Positions 39,594 to 47,616 of a DNA stretch of 64,000 bases are shown in pieces. Within the stretch, counting starts at the first letter, position 1, and each line of letters opens with the position of its first letter. This DNA is from Polyangia bacterium (GTDB lineage: Bacteria; Myxococcota_A; Polyangia; Fen-1088): positions 124,001-188,000 of the forward strand of contig DATATI010000021.1 of NCBI GenBank assembly GCA_036268875.1. The letters are read 5' to 3'. A program made the translations under genes and the position numbers. The notes beneath the pieces were generated by a model. The model was not told the origin of the DNA and did not search any database. It saw only the letters and a list, made by a program, of their open reading frames with translations.

Positions 39594-41569
39594 GTGCAGG
39601 AAGGCGTGGTGCAGAAAAGCGCATCAAGGTAGCGGCGGTTTCGTTTTTGAACGCCCGCCCCATCACCTACGGCCTGGAACAGGGCCTCGGCGAAGCAACT
39701 TTTGATCTGTCGTTCGATCTGCCGTCGCGCTGCGCGGACGCCTTGCGCGCGGGCGCGGTCGATCTGGCCCTCATCCCCACCGCCAGCTACGGCGAAAGCC
39801 AGGACGCCATCGTCGACCTGCGCGCGGTGCCGGGGATCGCCGTGGCCAGTTTTGGCCCGGTGCGAACCGTGCTGCTGATGGGCGACGTCCCGATGGATCA
39901 AATGACCGAGGTGGCGCTGGACGGAGCGTCGCGCAGCTCGGCCCGGCTGCTGCAGATTCTCTTTCGCGCCAAGGGTCTGGCGCCGCGCTATCGCGAGGTC
40001 GCGCACGAAGACGTGCTGACCGCGGCGGCGGGGACCACCGGCGCGCTGGTGATTGGCGATGCCGGGTTCGAGGCGACGGGACGTTATCCGCACGTCATCG
40101 ATCTCGGCGAGGCCTGGCGGGCGCACACCGGGCTGCCGTTCGTGTTCGCGCTGTGGGCCGGACGCGGTGACGTGCTGGGCCCCGAAGAGATCGCGCTTTT
40201 GCAACAGAGCCTGGACGCTGGCCTCACCCACCGCCGGGAGATTGCCCGCGCCTGGGCCGAAGCCCACGGCGGCGCCCCGGCGCTGTACGAGCGTTACCTG
40301 ACCGACAACATCCGCTACCGGTTGGGCGCCGACGAGCTGTCGGGGGCGGCGGCGTACTTCGATCGCATGCTGGACGCCGGCTTGCTGGCGACGCGCACGC
40401 GGGTGCGTCTGTTCGAGGCGGCGTACGTCGCGGCGACGCCTGGCCAGACCGCCTCTTCCGATGTGCCGCCGCCCGGGATCGCCCAGGCCGCACCGGCGTC
40501 CCGCAGCGTGGACGCGCTTTTGGCCGACGCCGCCGCCGGCATCCGCCTGTCGCCCGACGACGCCATTCGTTTGTACGAACACGCCTCGACGCTGGACCTG
40601 GGCGCCGCCGCCGACGCCCGCCGGCAGGCGCTGCACCCCGACGGCGTGGTCACGTACATCATCGACCGCAACGTCAACTACACCAACGTGTGCGTCACCC
40701 GCTGCAAATTCTGCAACTTCTATCGACCGCCCGGCAGCAAAGAGGGCTACACGCTTTCGCGCGAGGTGCTGGCGAAGAAGCTTCAAGAAACGGTTGATCT
40801 CGGCGGCGTGCAGATCCTGCTGCAAGGTGGCCTCAACCCCGACCTGCCGCTGACCTGGTACGAAGATCTGTTCCGCTGGATGAAGGCGAACTTCCCGCTG
40901 GCCATCCATGGCCTGTCGCCCGAGGAGATCCGCTACATCGCCGAGATCGAGCACATGCCCATCCGCGCGGTGATCGAACGCCTGGTGGTGGCCGGTCTCG
41001 ATTCGATCCCCGGCGGCGGCGCCGAAGTGCTGGACGACGAGATCCGCCACAAGATCTCGCCGCTCAAGTGCACGACGGACACCTGGATGGAGGTGATGCG
41101 CGAAGGCCACGCCCTGGGCCTGCGCACCACCGCGACCATGGTCTTTGGCTTCGGCGAGACGCCGCGCCATCTGACCAATCACTGGGAGACGCTGCGTACG
41201 CTGCAAGATCGCACCGCCGGCTTCACCGCCTTCATCTGCTGGCCGTTTCAAGCCGAGGGGACTCGTTTGAAATTGCGCGATGACACCACGGCCATGCGCT
41301 ATCTGCGAGTGTTCGCCCTGTCGCGGCTTTACCTGGATAACTTTCCCAGCCTGCAAGTGTCGTGGCCAACCATGGGCCCGGAAGTCGGCCAGGTGGGCCT
41401 GCGCTTCGGCGGCAACGATTTCGGCTCGGCGATGATCGAGGAGAACGTCGTCTCGCAAGCGGGCGCCGTCTTCAGCCTGGGCGCCGAGGACATCGAACGA
41501 TACGTGCGCGCGGCGGGCTTTGAACCACGCCGCCGCAACATGCGCTACGAACGGCTGGCCGGGAACTAA
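39590..41569 (+). CDS. mqnA-mqnC: Bifunctional chorismate dehydratase / cyclic dehypoxanthinyl futalosine synthase (MqnA-MqnC fusion)
   Basis: GTG start at 39590 (4-base overlap with mqnE); 659 residues in one uninterrupted frame. Residues about 10-275 are MqnA: KVAAVSFLNARPITYGLE, PSRCADALRAGAVDLALIPTA, DGASRSSARLLQ and EAWRAHTGLPFVFALW. After an Ala/Pro linker, residues about 305-659 are MqnC: DRNVNYTNVC, cluster motif CVTRCKFCNF, ILLQGGLNPDLPLTWYEDLF, GLDSIPGGGAEVLDDEIRHKIS, MVFGFGETPRHLTNHW. MqnA makes 3-enolpyruvylbenzoate for MqnE; MqnC cyclises dehypoxanthinyl futalosine two steps later. No internal stop or frameshift is seen, so the fusion is real in this sequence. Confidence 0.92.
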   Translation: MSAGRRGAEKRIKVAAVSFLNARPITYGLEQGLGEATFDLSFDLPSRCADALRAGAVDLALIPTASYGESQDAIVDLRAVPGIAVASFGPVRTVLLMGDVPMDQMTEVALDGASRSSARLLQILFRAKGLAPRYREVAHEDVLTAAAGTTGALVIGDAGFEATGRYPHVIDLGEAWRAHTGLPFVFALWAGRGDVLGPEEIALLQQSLDAGLTHRREIARAWAEAHGGAPALYERYLTDNIRYRLGADELSGAAAYFDRMLDAGLLATRTRVRLFEAAYVAATPGQTASSDVPPPGIAQAAPASRSVDALLADAAAGIRLSPDDAIRLYEHASTLDLGAAADARRQALHPDGVVTYIIDRNVNYTNVCVTRCKFCNFYRPPGSKEGYTLSREVLAKKLQETVDLGGVQILLQGGLNPDLPLTWYEDLFRWMKANFPLAIHGLSPEEIRYIAEIEHMPIRAVIERLVVAGLDSIPGGGAEVLDDEIRHKISPLKCTTDTWMEVMREGHALGLRTTATMVFGFGETPRHLTNHWETLRTLQDRTAGFTAFICWPFQAEGTRLKLRDDTTAMRYLRVFALSRLYLDNFPSLQVSWPTMGPEVGQVGLRFGGNDFGSAMIEENVVSQAGAVFSLGAEDIERYVRAAGFEPRRRNMRYERLAGN

Positions 41570-41598
41570 CGCCCGCGCCGTTTCTGGAACCACCGACG

Positions 41599-42876
41599 AT
41601 GATGCCTGCGCCGTTTGCTCCTTCGCCTGCACCCGCGTCGACGTTGCCCGTCGCCCGCCTGGTGAGCGCGCGCTGGATCTTTCCCATCACCCGACCGCCC
41701 ATCGCCGATGGCGCCGTGGCCCTGGACGCCGCCGACACCGTGGTCGACGTCGGGCCGCGCGCCGAGGTGGTGGGCAGATTCCCCGCGGCGCCCGAAGATC
41801 GCGCCGAGGGCGTGGTGCTTCCGGGCCTGATCAACGCGCACGCGCACCTTGAACTGTCAGCCCTGGCCGGTCAGGTGGCAGGTGGCCAGGGTCTGATCGC
41901 CTGGGCCGCCGCGGTCATGCAAGCGCGCGCCGGCATCGATCGCGCTGCCACGCGCGCCGCCGCCGCCAGCGCCGCCAGCGTCGCCGTCCGCCACGGCACC
42001 GCCGCCGTGGGCGACGTGGCCAACAGCCTGGATTCGGTCGGCGCCATCGCCGCCGCCGGTCTGCGCGGGATGGTCTTTCACGAACTGCTGGGCTCGCGCG
42101 AGGCGCGCACCGGCGACGCGCTGGCCGACGCCGCCCGGGAGCTCGGCGACCTCACCGTCGAGAGCGGCCCCTGGCCGGCCGGTCTGGCCTATGCGCCCGC
42201 GCCGCACGCGCCCTACTCTGCCGGCGCCGATCTTTTGCGCCGCATCTTCGCCGCGGCCGCCCGCACCGGCCTGCCGACCTCGATCCACGTCGGCGAAGAT
42301 CCCGACGAGATCGCCCTCCTGCGCGACGGCAGCGGCCGCTGGCCCGCCGTGCTGGCGGCGATGGACGTGGCCCCCGGATCGCGCGTGCCGCACTCGACCC
42401 CGCTCGCCTATCTCGATGCGCTGGGGGCCTTCGCGGCGCCGTCGCCACCGCTGCTGGTGCACATGGTCCACGCCGACGACGACGAGCGCCGCCTGGCCCA
42501 CGACGCTGGCGCGACGGTGGTTTTGTGCCCACGCTCGAACCTGCACATCGGCGGCGTGCTGGCGGACGTGCCGGCGTTGCTGGGTGAAGGCGTGGCGTTG
42601 GCCCTCGGCACCGATAGCTTGGCGTCGGCGGATGATCTGTCGCTGTGGGCGGAGATGGCTACGCTGCACGCGCATTTCCCGTCGCTGCCGGCGACGGTGT
42701 GGCTCTCCGCCGCCACCCGCGGCGGCGCCGAGGCGTTGTGCCTTCCCGCCTGCGGCGCCATCGCCGCTGGCAAACGTCCCGGTCTGCTGGACGTGTTGAT
42801 CGAAGACTATCAACAACCGCTGGAATCACTGGTGCGCGATCCGCAGCCCTGCCTGCGGTGGATGGCGCGCGCATGA
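41599..42876 (+). CDS. Amidohydrolase, likely aminofutalosine deaminase (MqnX-like)
   Basis: The 425-residue product is a metal-dependent amidohydrolase of the cytosine/adenosine deaminase-like group: GLINAHAHLELSALAG (HxH), LAYAPAPHAPYS, TSIHVGEDPDEIALL, LLVHMVHADDDE and the Asp in ALGTDSLASADDLSLW. In this operon context the likely reaction is deamination of aminofutalosine to futalosine. An ATG at 41602 is an alternative start. The next gene overlaps the stop by 4 bases. Substrate is inferred from context, not from a specific motif. Confidence 0.8.
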   Translation: MMPAPFAPSPAPASTLPVARLVSARWIFPITRPPIADGAVALDAADTVVDVGPRAEVVGRFPAAPEDRAEGVVLPGLINAHAHLELSALAGQVAGGQGLIAWAAAVMQARAGIDRAATRAAAASAASVAVRHGTAAVGDVANSLDSVGAIAAAGLRGMVFHELLGSREARTGDALADAARELGDLTVESGPWPAGLAYAPAPHAPYSAGADLLRRIFAAAARTGLPTSIHVGEDPDEIALLRDGSGRWPAVLAAMDVAPGSRVPHSTPLAYLDALGAFAAPSPPLLVHMVHADDDERRLAHDAGATVVLCPRSNLHIGGVLADVPALLGEGVALALGTDSLASADDLSLWAEMATLHAHFPSLPATVWLSAATRGGAEALCLPACGAIAAGKRPGLLDVLIEDYQQPLESLVRDPQPCLRWMARA

Positions 42877-43778
42877 CCGCGGTGGCCGGCCCCGACGATC
42901 CGCAGCGACCGCGCGCCACCGCCGTCGGTCAGGCGGTGACGTTCGGGCGGATGATCAAGTTCAGCCACACCATCTTCGCCTTGCCGTTCGCGCTGGCGGC
43001 GGCGGCGATTGCCGCGCGGGGCATTGGCCTGCCGCTGCCCCGCCTTTTGGCGATCACCTTGGCCATGGCCGGGGCGCGCACGGCGGCGATGGGCTTTAAC
43101 CGAATCGTCGACCGGCACCTCGACGCCCGCAACCCGCGCACCGCCGGCCGCGAGCTGCCCGCCGGCAAGGTGTCGCTGCACGCCGCCTGGGCGCTGACGT
43201 TGTCCAGCGCGGCGCTGTTCGTCGGCGCCGCCGCTTACCTGGGGCCGTTGTGCCTGGCCCTGTCGCCGGTGGCGCTGGGCTTGCTGTTTGGTTATTCGTT
43301 CACCAAACGGTTCACCTTTCTGTGTCATCTGTTCTTGGGGCTGGCCATCGCGTCAGGGCCGGCCGGCGCCTGGATCGCGGTGCGCGGCGATTTCACGGCG
43401 GCGCCGGCGCTGCTGATGGTGGCGGTGGCCACCTGGATAGGCGGCTTCGACATTCTCTATGCGATCTCCGACGCCGATTTCGATCGCTTGGCGGGGCTGC
43501 ATTCGATCCCGGCGCGCTTCGGGGTGAAATCGTCGCTGCTGATCTCGGCGGCGTTGCACGTGCTCACCGTCGCAGCGTTGATCGCGCTGGCCATCGTCGC
43601 CGGCCTGGGCGTTCCGTTCTTGATCGGGGTGGGGATCGTGCTGGCCCTCCTGATCGGCGAGCACGCCATCGTGACGCCCAACGACCTGTCGCGCCTCAAT
43701 GTCGCCTTCTTCAGCTTGAACGGTTACGTGTCGGTGATTTTCCTGGCCGCCACGTTGATCGACATCTTCGTCCGCTGA
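42873..43778 (+). CDS. UbiA-family prenyltransferase (MqnP-like)
   Basis: Start ATG at 42873 (overlap ATGA); 301 residues with about eight hydrophobic helices. UbiA signatures: KFSHTIFALPFALAAAA, the first aspartate-rich motif GFNRIVDRHLDARNPRT, and the second YAISDADFDRLAGLHSIP. It attaches the polyprenyl tail to the dihydroxynaphthoate precursor in the inner membrane, giving the substrate for the UbiD-like enzyme. Last gene of the coupled operon. Confidence 0.92.
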   Translation: MTAVAGPDDPQRPRATAVGQAVTFGRMIKFSHTIFALPFALAAAAIAARGIGLPLPRLLAITLAMAGARTAAMGFNRIVDRHLDARNPRTAGRELPAGKVSLHAAWALTLSSAALFVGAAAYLGPLCLALSPVALGLLFGYSFTKRFTFLCHLFLGLAIASGPAGAWIAVRGDFTAAPALLMVAVATWIGGFDILYAISDADFDRLAGLHSIPARFGVKSSLLISAALHVLTVAALIALAIVAGLGVPFLIGVGIVLALLIGEHAIVTPNDLSRLNVAFFSLNGYVSVIFLAATLIDIFVR

Positions 43779-43850
43779 CCGCCGCCTCTTTGACCTTCGG
43801 CGGCGCCGAGGGTCAAGTTTGCTGCCTTCTGGCCGTTCTCTGTAATTGCC

Positions 43851-45518
43851 ATGAAATTGCGCCCGTTCTTTGCCATTGGTGGCTTTCTTTTGATTGCGGG
43901 TCAGGCGCGCGCCGAATCGCCACCCGTCGATCGACTACCCGAACCGACCATCGCCGCGGCGGGCGCCGAGGGTGACTACTTGCGCGCCATCCACCACCAG
44001 GTTCACCGCCGCTGGGCGGAGAACTTCATCCGCCTGGCCGGCGAGACCTTGCCGGCCACCGATCGGGTGAACGATCTCACCCGCGCCGTGGAAGACGAAC
44101 TGGTGATCGGCGCCGACGGGCAGATCATCTCGACGAAGCTGACCACGCCGTCGGGCTTCGCCGGCTTCGATGACGCCGTGGGCGATGTGCTTCGCGACAG
44201 CGCTCCGTTTCCTAAGCCGCCCGTCGACCTGCTGTCCGACGACGACGCCGTGCACATCCGCTGGACGTTCGCTCGCGATCAGCGCCGCTGCTCCCAGCTC
44301 GCTCTCGAGCGGGCGCAAGATCCGCTGGAGATCGCCGCGCCCAAGCTGCTGCGCAAAAATCGCCAGGCCGAACTGTTCAATCGCGCCAGCGCGGCCGTCG
44401 CCGCCGGACTGCCGGTCGAAAGCGTGGTCGGCGCCGTGGCCAAGGCATGGATGCCCGCCAATCTGGCCGGCGCCCACCCGTCGGGGCGCGTGGCCCGCGC
44501 GCTGGCAGAGACCGGTGATCGGGCCGCGATCAAATGGCTACAAGCCGCCGTCACCCAGCCCGCCACGGCCGGCGAAGTGGGCGAGGCGCTGTCAGCGGCC
44601 AAGGTGCGGGTGTGCCCGCTGGTGAAAAAGACCCTGGGCGGGGCCACCGTCGCCGAACAAGAGCCGGCAGCCCGGGCCCTGAAGAACGCCGGCGAACCGG
44701 ACTGCGCACCAGAGTTGGTCAAGCTGTTGCAAAATCCCAAGGCCCGCATCGAAGCGCGCGTCGCCGCCGCTGTGGCCCTGGGCCCGATCACCGACGACGC
44801 CGGCCACAAGGCGCTGGCCGCCGCGGCCAAAGACGATCCGTCACCGGCCGTGCGCGGGGCCGCCATGCTGGCCGGCATTCGCCCTGGCGCCGGCCGCGGC
44901 AAGGTGGTGGCGATGGTGGCATTCCTGCGCGATCCGGCACCCGACGTCCGCGCTGCTGCCGCCGGCGGGATCATCCGCGCCGGCGGTGACACCGACCTCG
45001 CCGATCTGTATGTGCTGTTCAAGGACAATGACCCGCGCGCTGCGGAATCGGTGGCCCGCGAGCTGGATCGCGTGCGCACCGAGGAGGCGACCAAATTTCT
45101 GGTACGCCTGCTCAAACGCCCGCAGGCTTCGGTGCAGCTTCTGGCCGCCCAGATGTTGATCAAGCGCCACGCCGTCTCTTCGTTCGCGGCGCTGAAACCG
45201 TTTTTGGATCCGACGACCGAGCCCACCTTGCGGGCGCGCGCGTTGGTGGCGGCTGACGCTCCCGTGCTCGCGGCGATGGCCAATCCCGGCGACGGACCCG
45301 GCAACGATCCCAACGGCGCCGGCGTGGCCGCCTACCGTGCCTATCTTGGCCGGGGCGAGCGCGATCTGGCCGGCGCCTGGTGGGTCGGGCACGCGGCGAT
45401 GTTGTCGCCCGACAATCAAACCGAGACGCTGTTGGACTGGATCGCCACCCGCGATGGCGGCGCGCCGATGGCCCGGGGTGGAGGCACCGCGACTGCCCAG
45501 GGGTACCACGAAAAGTGA
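43851..45518 (+). CDS. Exported HEAT-repeat protein with TonB-C-like N-terminal domain
   Basis: Signal peptide (PFFAIGGFLLIAGQARA) and 555 residues. About 43-148 resembles a TonB C-terminal fold (HHQVHRRWAENFI, then ELVIGADGQIISTKLTTPSG, FDDAVGDVLRDSAPFPKPPVD). The rest consists of HEAT-like alpha-alpha repeats with the pattern A..AL....AA..L..L..D (for example CAPELVKLLQNPKARIEARV, AMVAFLRDPAPDVRAAAAGG). HEAT scaffolds usually bind proteins. No catalytic motif. It follows the menaquinone operon by 73 bp; shared transcription is possible but not shown. A hairpin follows the stop. Confidence 0.7.
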   Translation: MKLRPFFAIGGFLLIAGQARAESPPVDRLPEPTIAAAGAEGDYLRAIHHQVHRRWAENFIRLAGETLPATDRVNDLTRAVEDELVIGADGQIISTKLTTPSGFAGFDDAVGDVLRDSAPFPKPPVDLLSDDDAVHIRWTFARDQRRCSQLALERAQDPLEIAAPKLLRKNRQAELFNRASAAVAAGLPVESVVGAVAKAWMPANLAGAHPSGRVARALAETGDRAAIKWLQAAVTQPATAGEVGEALSAAKVRVCPLVKKTLGGATVAEQEPAARALKNAGEPDCAPELVKLLQNPKARIEARVAAAVALGPITDDAGHKALAAAAKDDPSPAVRGAAMLAGIRPGAGRGKVVAMVAFLRDPAPDVRAAAAGGIIRAGGDTDLADLYVLFKDNDPRAAESVARELDRVRTEEATKFLVRLLKRPQASVQLLAAQMLIKRHAVSSFAALKPFLDPTTEPTLRARALVAADAPVLAAMANPGDGPGNDPNGAGVAAYRAYLGRGERDLAGAWWVGHAAMLSPDNQTETLLDWIATRDGGAPMARGGGTATAQGYHEK

Positions 45519-45524
45519 GACGGT

Positions 45525-45542
45525 CGTCGGGGAACCCCGACG
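45525..45542 (+). terminator. Perfect 8-bp inverted repeat, possible terminator
   Basis: CGTCGGGG-AA-CCCCGACG begins 7 bp after the HEAT-protein stop. Such a GC stem can terminate transcription; the lack of a downstream U-run makes a classic rho-independent role uncertain. Confidence 0.4.
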
Positions 45543-45646
45543 CGGCGGTCAACTAAGATTCCGCGCCGTTCGAATAACCATGTTAGCGTCCTCCAATTGA
45601 CGGGCGTGGATCCATCGTTCATGTCGGATCGCCGTCGAGTCAGGCT

Positions 45647-47605
45647 GTGCTAGACGCAGACGCCGCCGCTGACCGCAACGAACGATCCAATCGCGGGCGC
45701 GTCTGGCTGGCGGAGGGCGCGCTGGTTGCCGCCGTATTGTTGGAAGCATTCTTGCCCGCCCGGGCGTTCGGTCTGCGGCTCAGCGCGCCGGACGCGGCGA
45801 TTCTGACCGGCGTGGTCGCTTCAGGCCTGGCCATCGTGCGCGGAGGCTATTCGCTGCTGGCGACCTGGCTGCCACGGCGGGCCGGCCTTTTTGCGGCGCC
45901 TGCGCTGCTGGTGGCGACGGTGGCGGTGGTGGCGATCGGTGGGATGTGGCACGGGCCGCCTCATTACGCCTTGGTCACGGCAACGGCGCTGGGCCTGTCA
46001 TCGGTGGGTTTTCTTTCCTGGTTCGCCGCGCCTGGCGCGGCGGCCTGGCGGCGCCTGACCGGGGCGCTGACGGTGGCGATGGCGTTCGCCTTCATCTTGG
46101 TGCTGGTTGATTTGAACGCACTGTCATTGTTCCCGCGGCATGTCCCGGTGCTGGCCGCGATCATCGCCGTCACCTGGCTGGCAGGGGCGCTGGCGATCAT
46201 GCCGCCGCTACCGGCGGCCAGAGCGAGGCAGATCCTTTCGCTCGGCGGCGTGACGGCGACGCTGTGTTTGGTGCTGGCGCCGGCGACGACGGCGCGCGTG
46301 GCCGGCTACTTGCGCCGCCAGTCTGAACTGGGAGCCCTGCTGGCGCCGGTCTCCTGGGTGCGCGGTGTCAGCGCCGACGCGTATCTCACCTGGGGAAACG
46401 ATCTCTGCCCCAGCGTGCCGCAACGTCCGGTGATGGTCGCCGGGCGGCCAAACGGCCTGAACGTCTTGTTCATCACCATCGATACCTTGCGCCGCGATCT
46501 GTACCTGCCGGCCGGACAGACCATGGCCGCGGCGTATCCCAATTTGGCGGCGGTGGCCAAAGACGGCTGCCAGTATCAGAACGTTCGTTCGGTCGGCGCG
46601 TCCACCCACCTGGCCATGCCGGCGCTGTACAACGGAACGCTGGCCTGGACAACGATGGAACGTCCGCTGCTGTCGGCGCTGGCTGATCGCGCGCAGATGC
46701 ACGGGCGGGTCTTCGGCGGCCTGTGGCAGATCTCGAAGTACGCCGGGTTGCCGGACGGCGCGGGTGGTGGCGACGAGAAGACGTCCGTGACCACGCGCAT
46801 TGTCGCCGAGATGCGCCTGGCCAGCGACGAGGGCCGGCCATGGATGTTGGTCGCGCACTATTTGACCCTGCACCTGCCCCGCAAGGCCGAGCTGCTGTCC
46901 CAGTTCAGCGGCGACCTGCGCCCGGTCTACGCGCACAAGCTGGCGGGTCTGGACGCCGAGCTGGGTCAGTTATTCGCTGCGATCAAGGCGCGCGGCGAAT
47001 GCGACCGCACCGCCATTATCATCACCGCCGATCACGGCGAGGAATTAAACGAACGCGGCTATTCAGAGCACGCCTTTCACCTTTATGACACCGTGCTGGC
47101 GGTGCCGCTTATCGCGCGCCTGCCTGGGCAGGCCTGTCTGGATCCGCAGACGCCGCTCACTCTCCTGGACGTCGGGCCCATGCTGGCGACAGCATTGGGA
47201 CTGGAGGTCCAGTCGTCCGCTTTGCAGGGCCACTGGCCGCCGACGCCGTCGCAGCCCGTCTACGCGTTCTCGACGGTGGGCGGGCCGTTCATGGCGATCA
47301 TCGACGGCAACCTGAAGACCATCGTCGACGCTCGCTATGGCGACACGGAGGTCTATGACCTGGACGCTGACCCGCAGGAAAAACGTGATCTCAGCGCCGG
47401 GCTCACCCCGATCATTGCGGCCCGGCTGACCCGGGCGCCGATCCCGTGGAACCCGCTGGTACCGATGGCCCAACGCTATCGTCACGCGGGCGGGACCGAG
47501 TACGACGTTTGCCCAGGCAAGATAACGCCGCAGCCAGCGCGTCAGGCCACGGTGCAGGCGGCGCCGATGTCACCGCCGCGCAGGATCCAAGCGTCGCGTC
47601 TTTAG
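45647..47605 (+). CDS. Membrane-anchored sulfatase-superfamily protein
   Basis: GTG start, 652 residues: about five to six transmembrane helices in residues 15-225, then a periplasmic alkaline-phosphatase-superfamily domain. Metal residues are visible in LNVLFITIDTLRRD and IITADHGEELNERGYSEHAFHLYDT. The usual sulfatase nucleophile CxPxR is not present; the equivalent place reads SVGASTHLAMPALYNG, with Ser or Thr. It is therefore more likely a phosphotransferase/phosphodiesterase of the LtaS- or EptA-like type than a true sulfatase. The C-terminal 40 residues are unordered. An ATG upstream at 45621 hits a stop and cannot be the start. Confidence 0.72.
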   Translation: MLDADAAADRNERSNRGRVWLAEGALVAAVLLEAFLPARAFGLRLSAPDAAILTGVVASGLAIVRGGYSLLATWLPRRAGLFAAPALLVATVAVVAIGGMWHGPPHYALVTATALGLSSVGFLSWFAAPGAAAWRRLTGALTVAMAFAFILVLVDLNALSLFPRHVPVLAAIIAVTWLAGALAIMPPLPAARARQILSLGGVTATLCLVLAPATTARVAGYLRRQSELGALLAPVSWVRGVSADAYLTWGNDLCPSVPQRPVMVAGRPNGLNVLFITIDTLRRDLYLPAGQTMAAAYPNLAAVAKDGCQYQNVRSVGASTHLAMPALYNGTLAWTTMERPLLSALADRAQMHGRVFGGLWQISKYAGLPDGAGGGDEKTSVTTRIVAEMRLASDEGRPWMLVAHYLTLHLPRKAELLSQFSGDLRPVYAHKLAGLDAELGQLFAAIKARGECDRTAIIITADHGEELNERGYSEHAFHLYDTVLAVPLIARLPGQACLDPQTPLTLLDVGPMLATALGLEVQSSALQGHWPPTPSQPVYAFSTVGGPFMAIIDGNLKTIVDARYGDTEVYDLDADPQEKRDLSAGLTPIIAARLTRAPIPWNPLVPMAQRYRHAGGTEYDVCPGKITPQPARQATVQAAPMSPPRRIQASRL

Positions 47606-47616
47606 AGCGGGCGCTT

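Noticed and set aside
39404-41632. Long antisense open frame of 742 codons opposite mqnE and mqnA-mqnC
   Set aside because: It mirrors the real genes in a GC-rich region, has His/Gln/Arg-rich random composition and no family motif; the plus strand carries conserved active sites.
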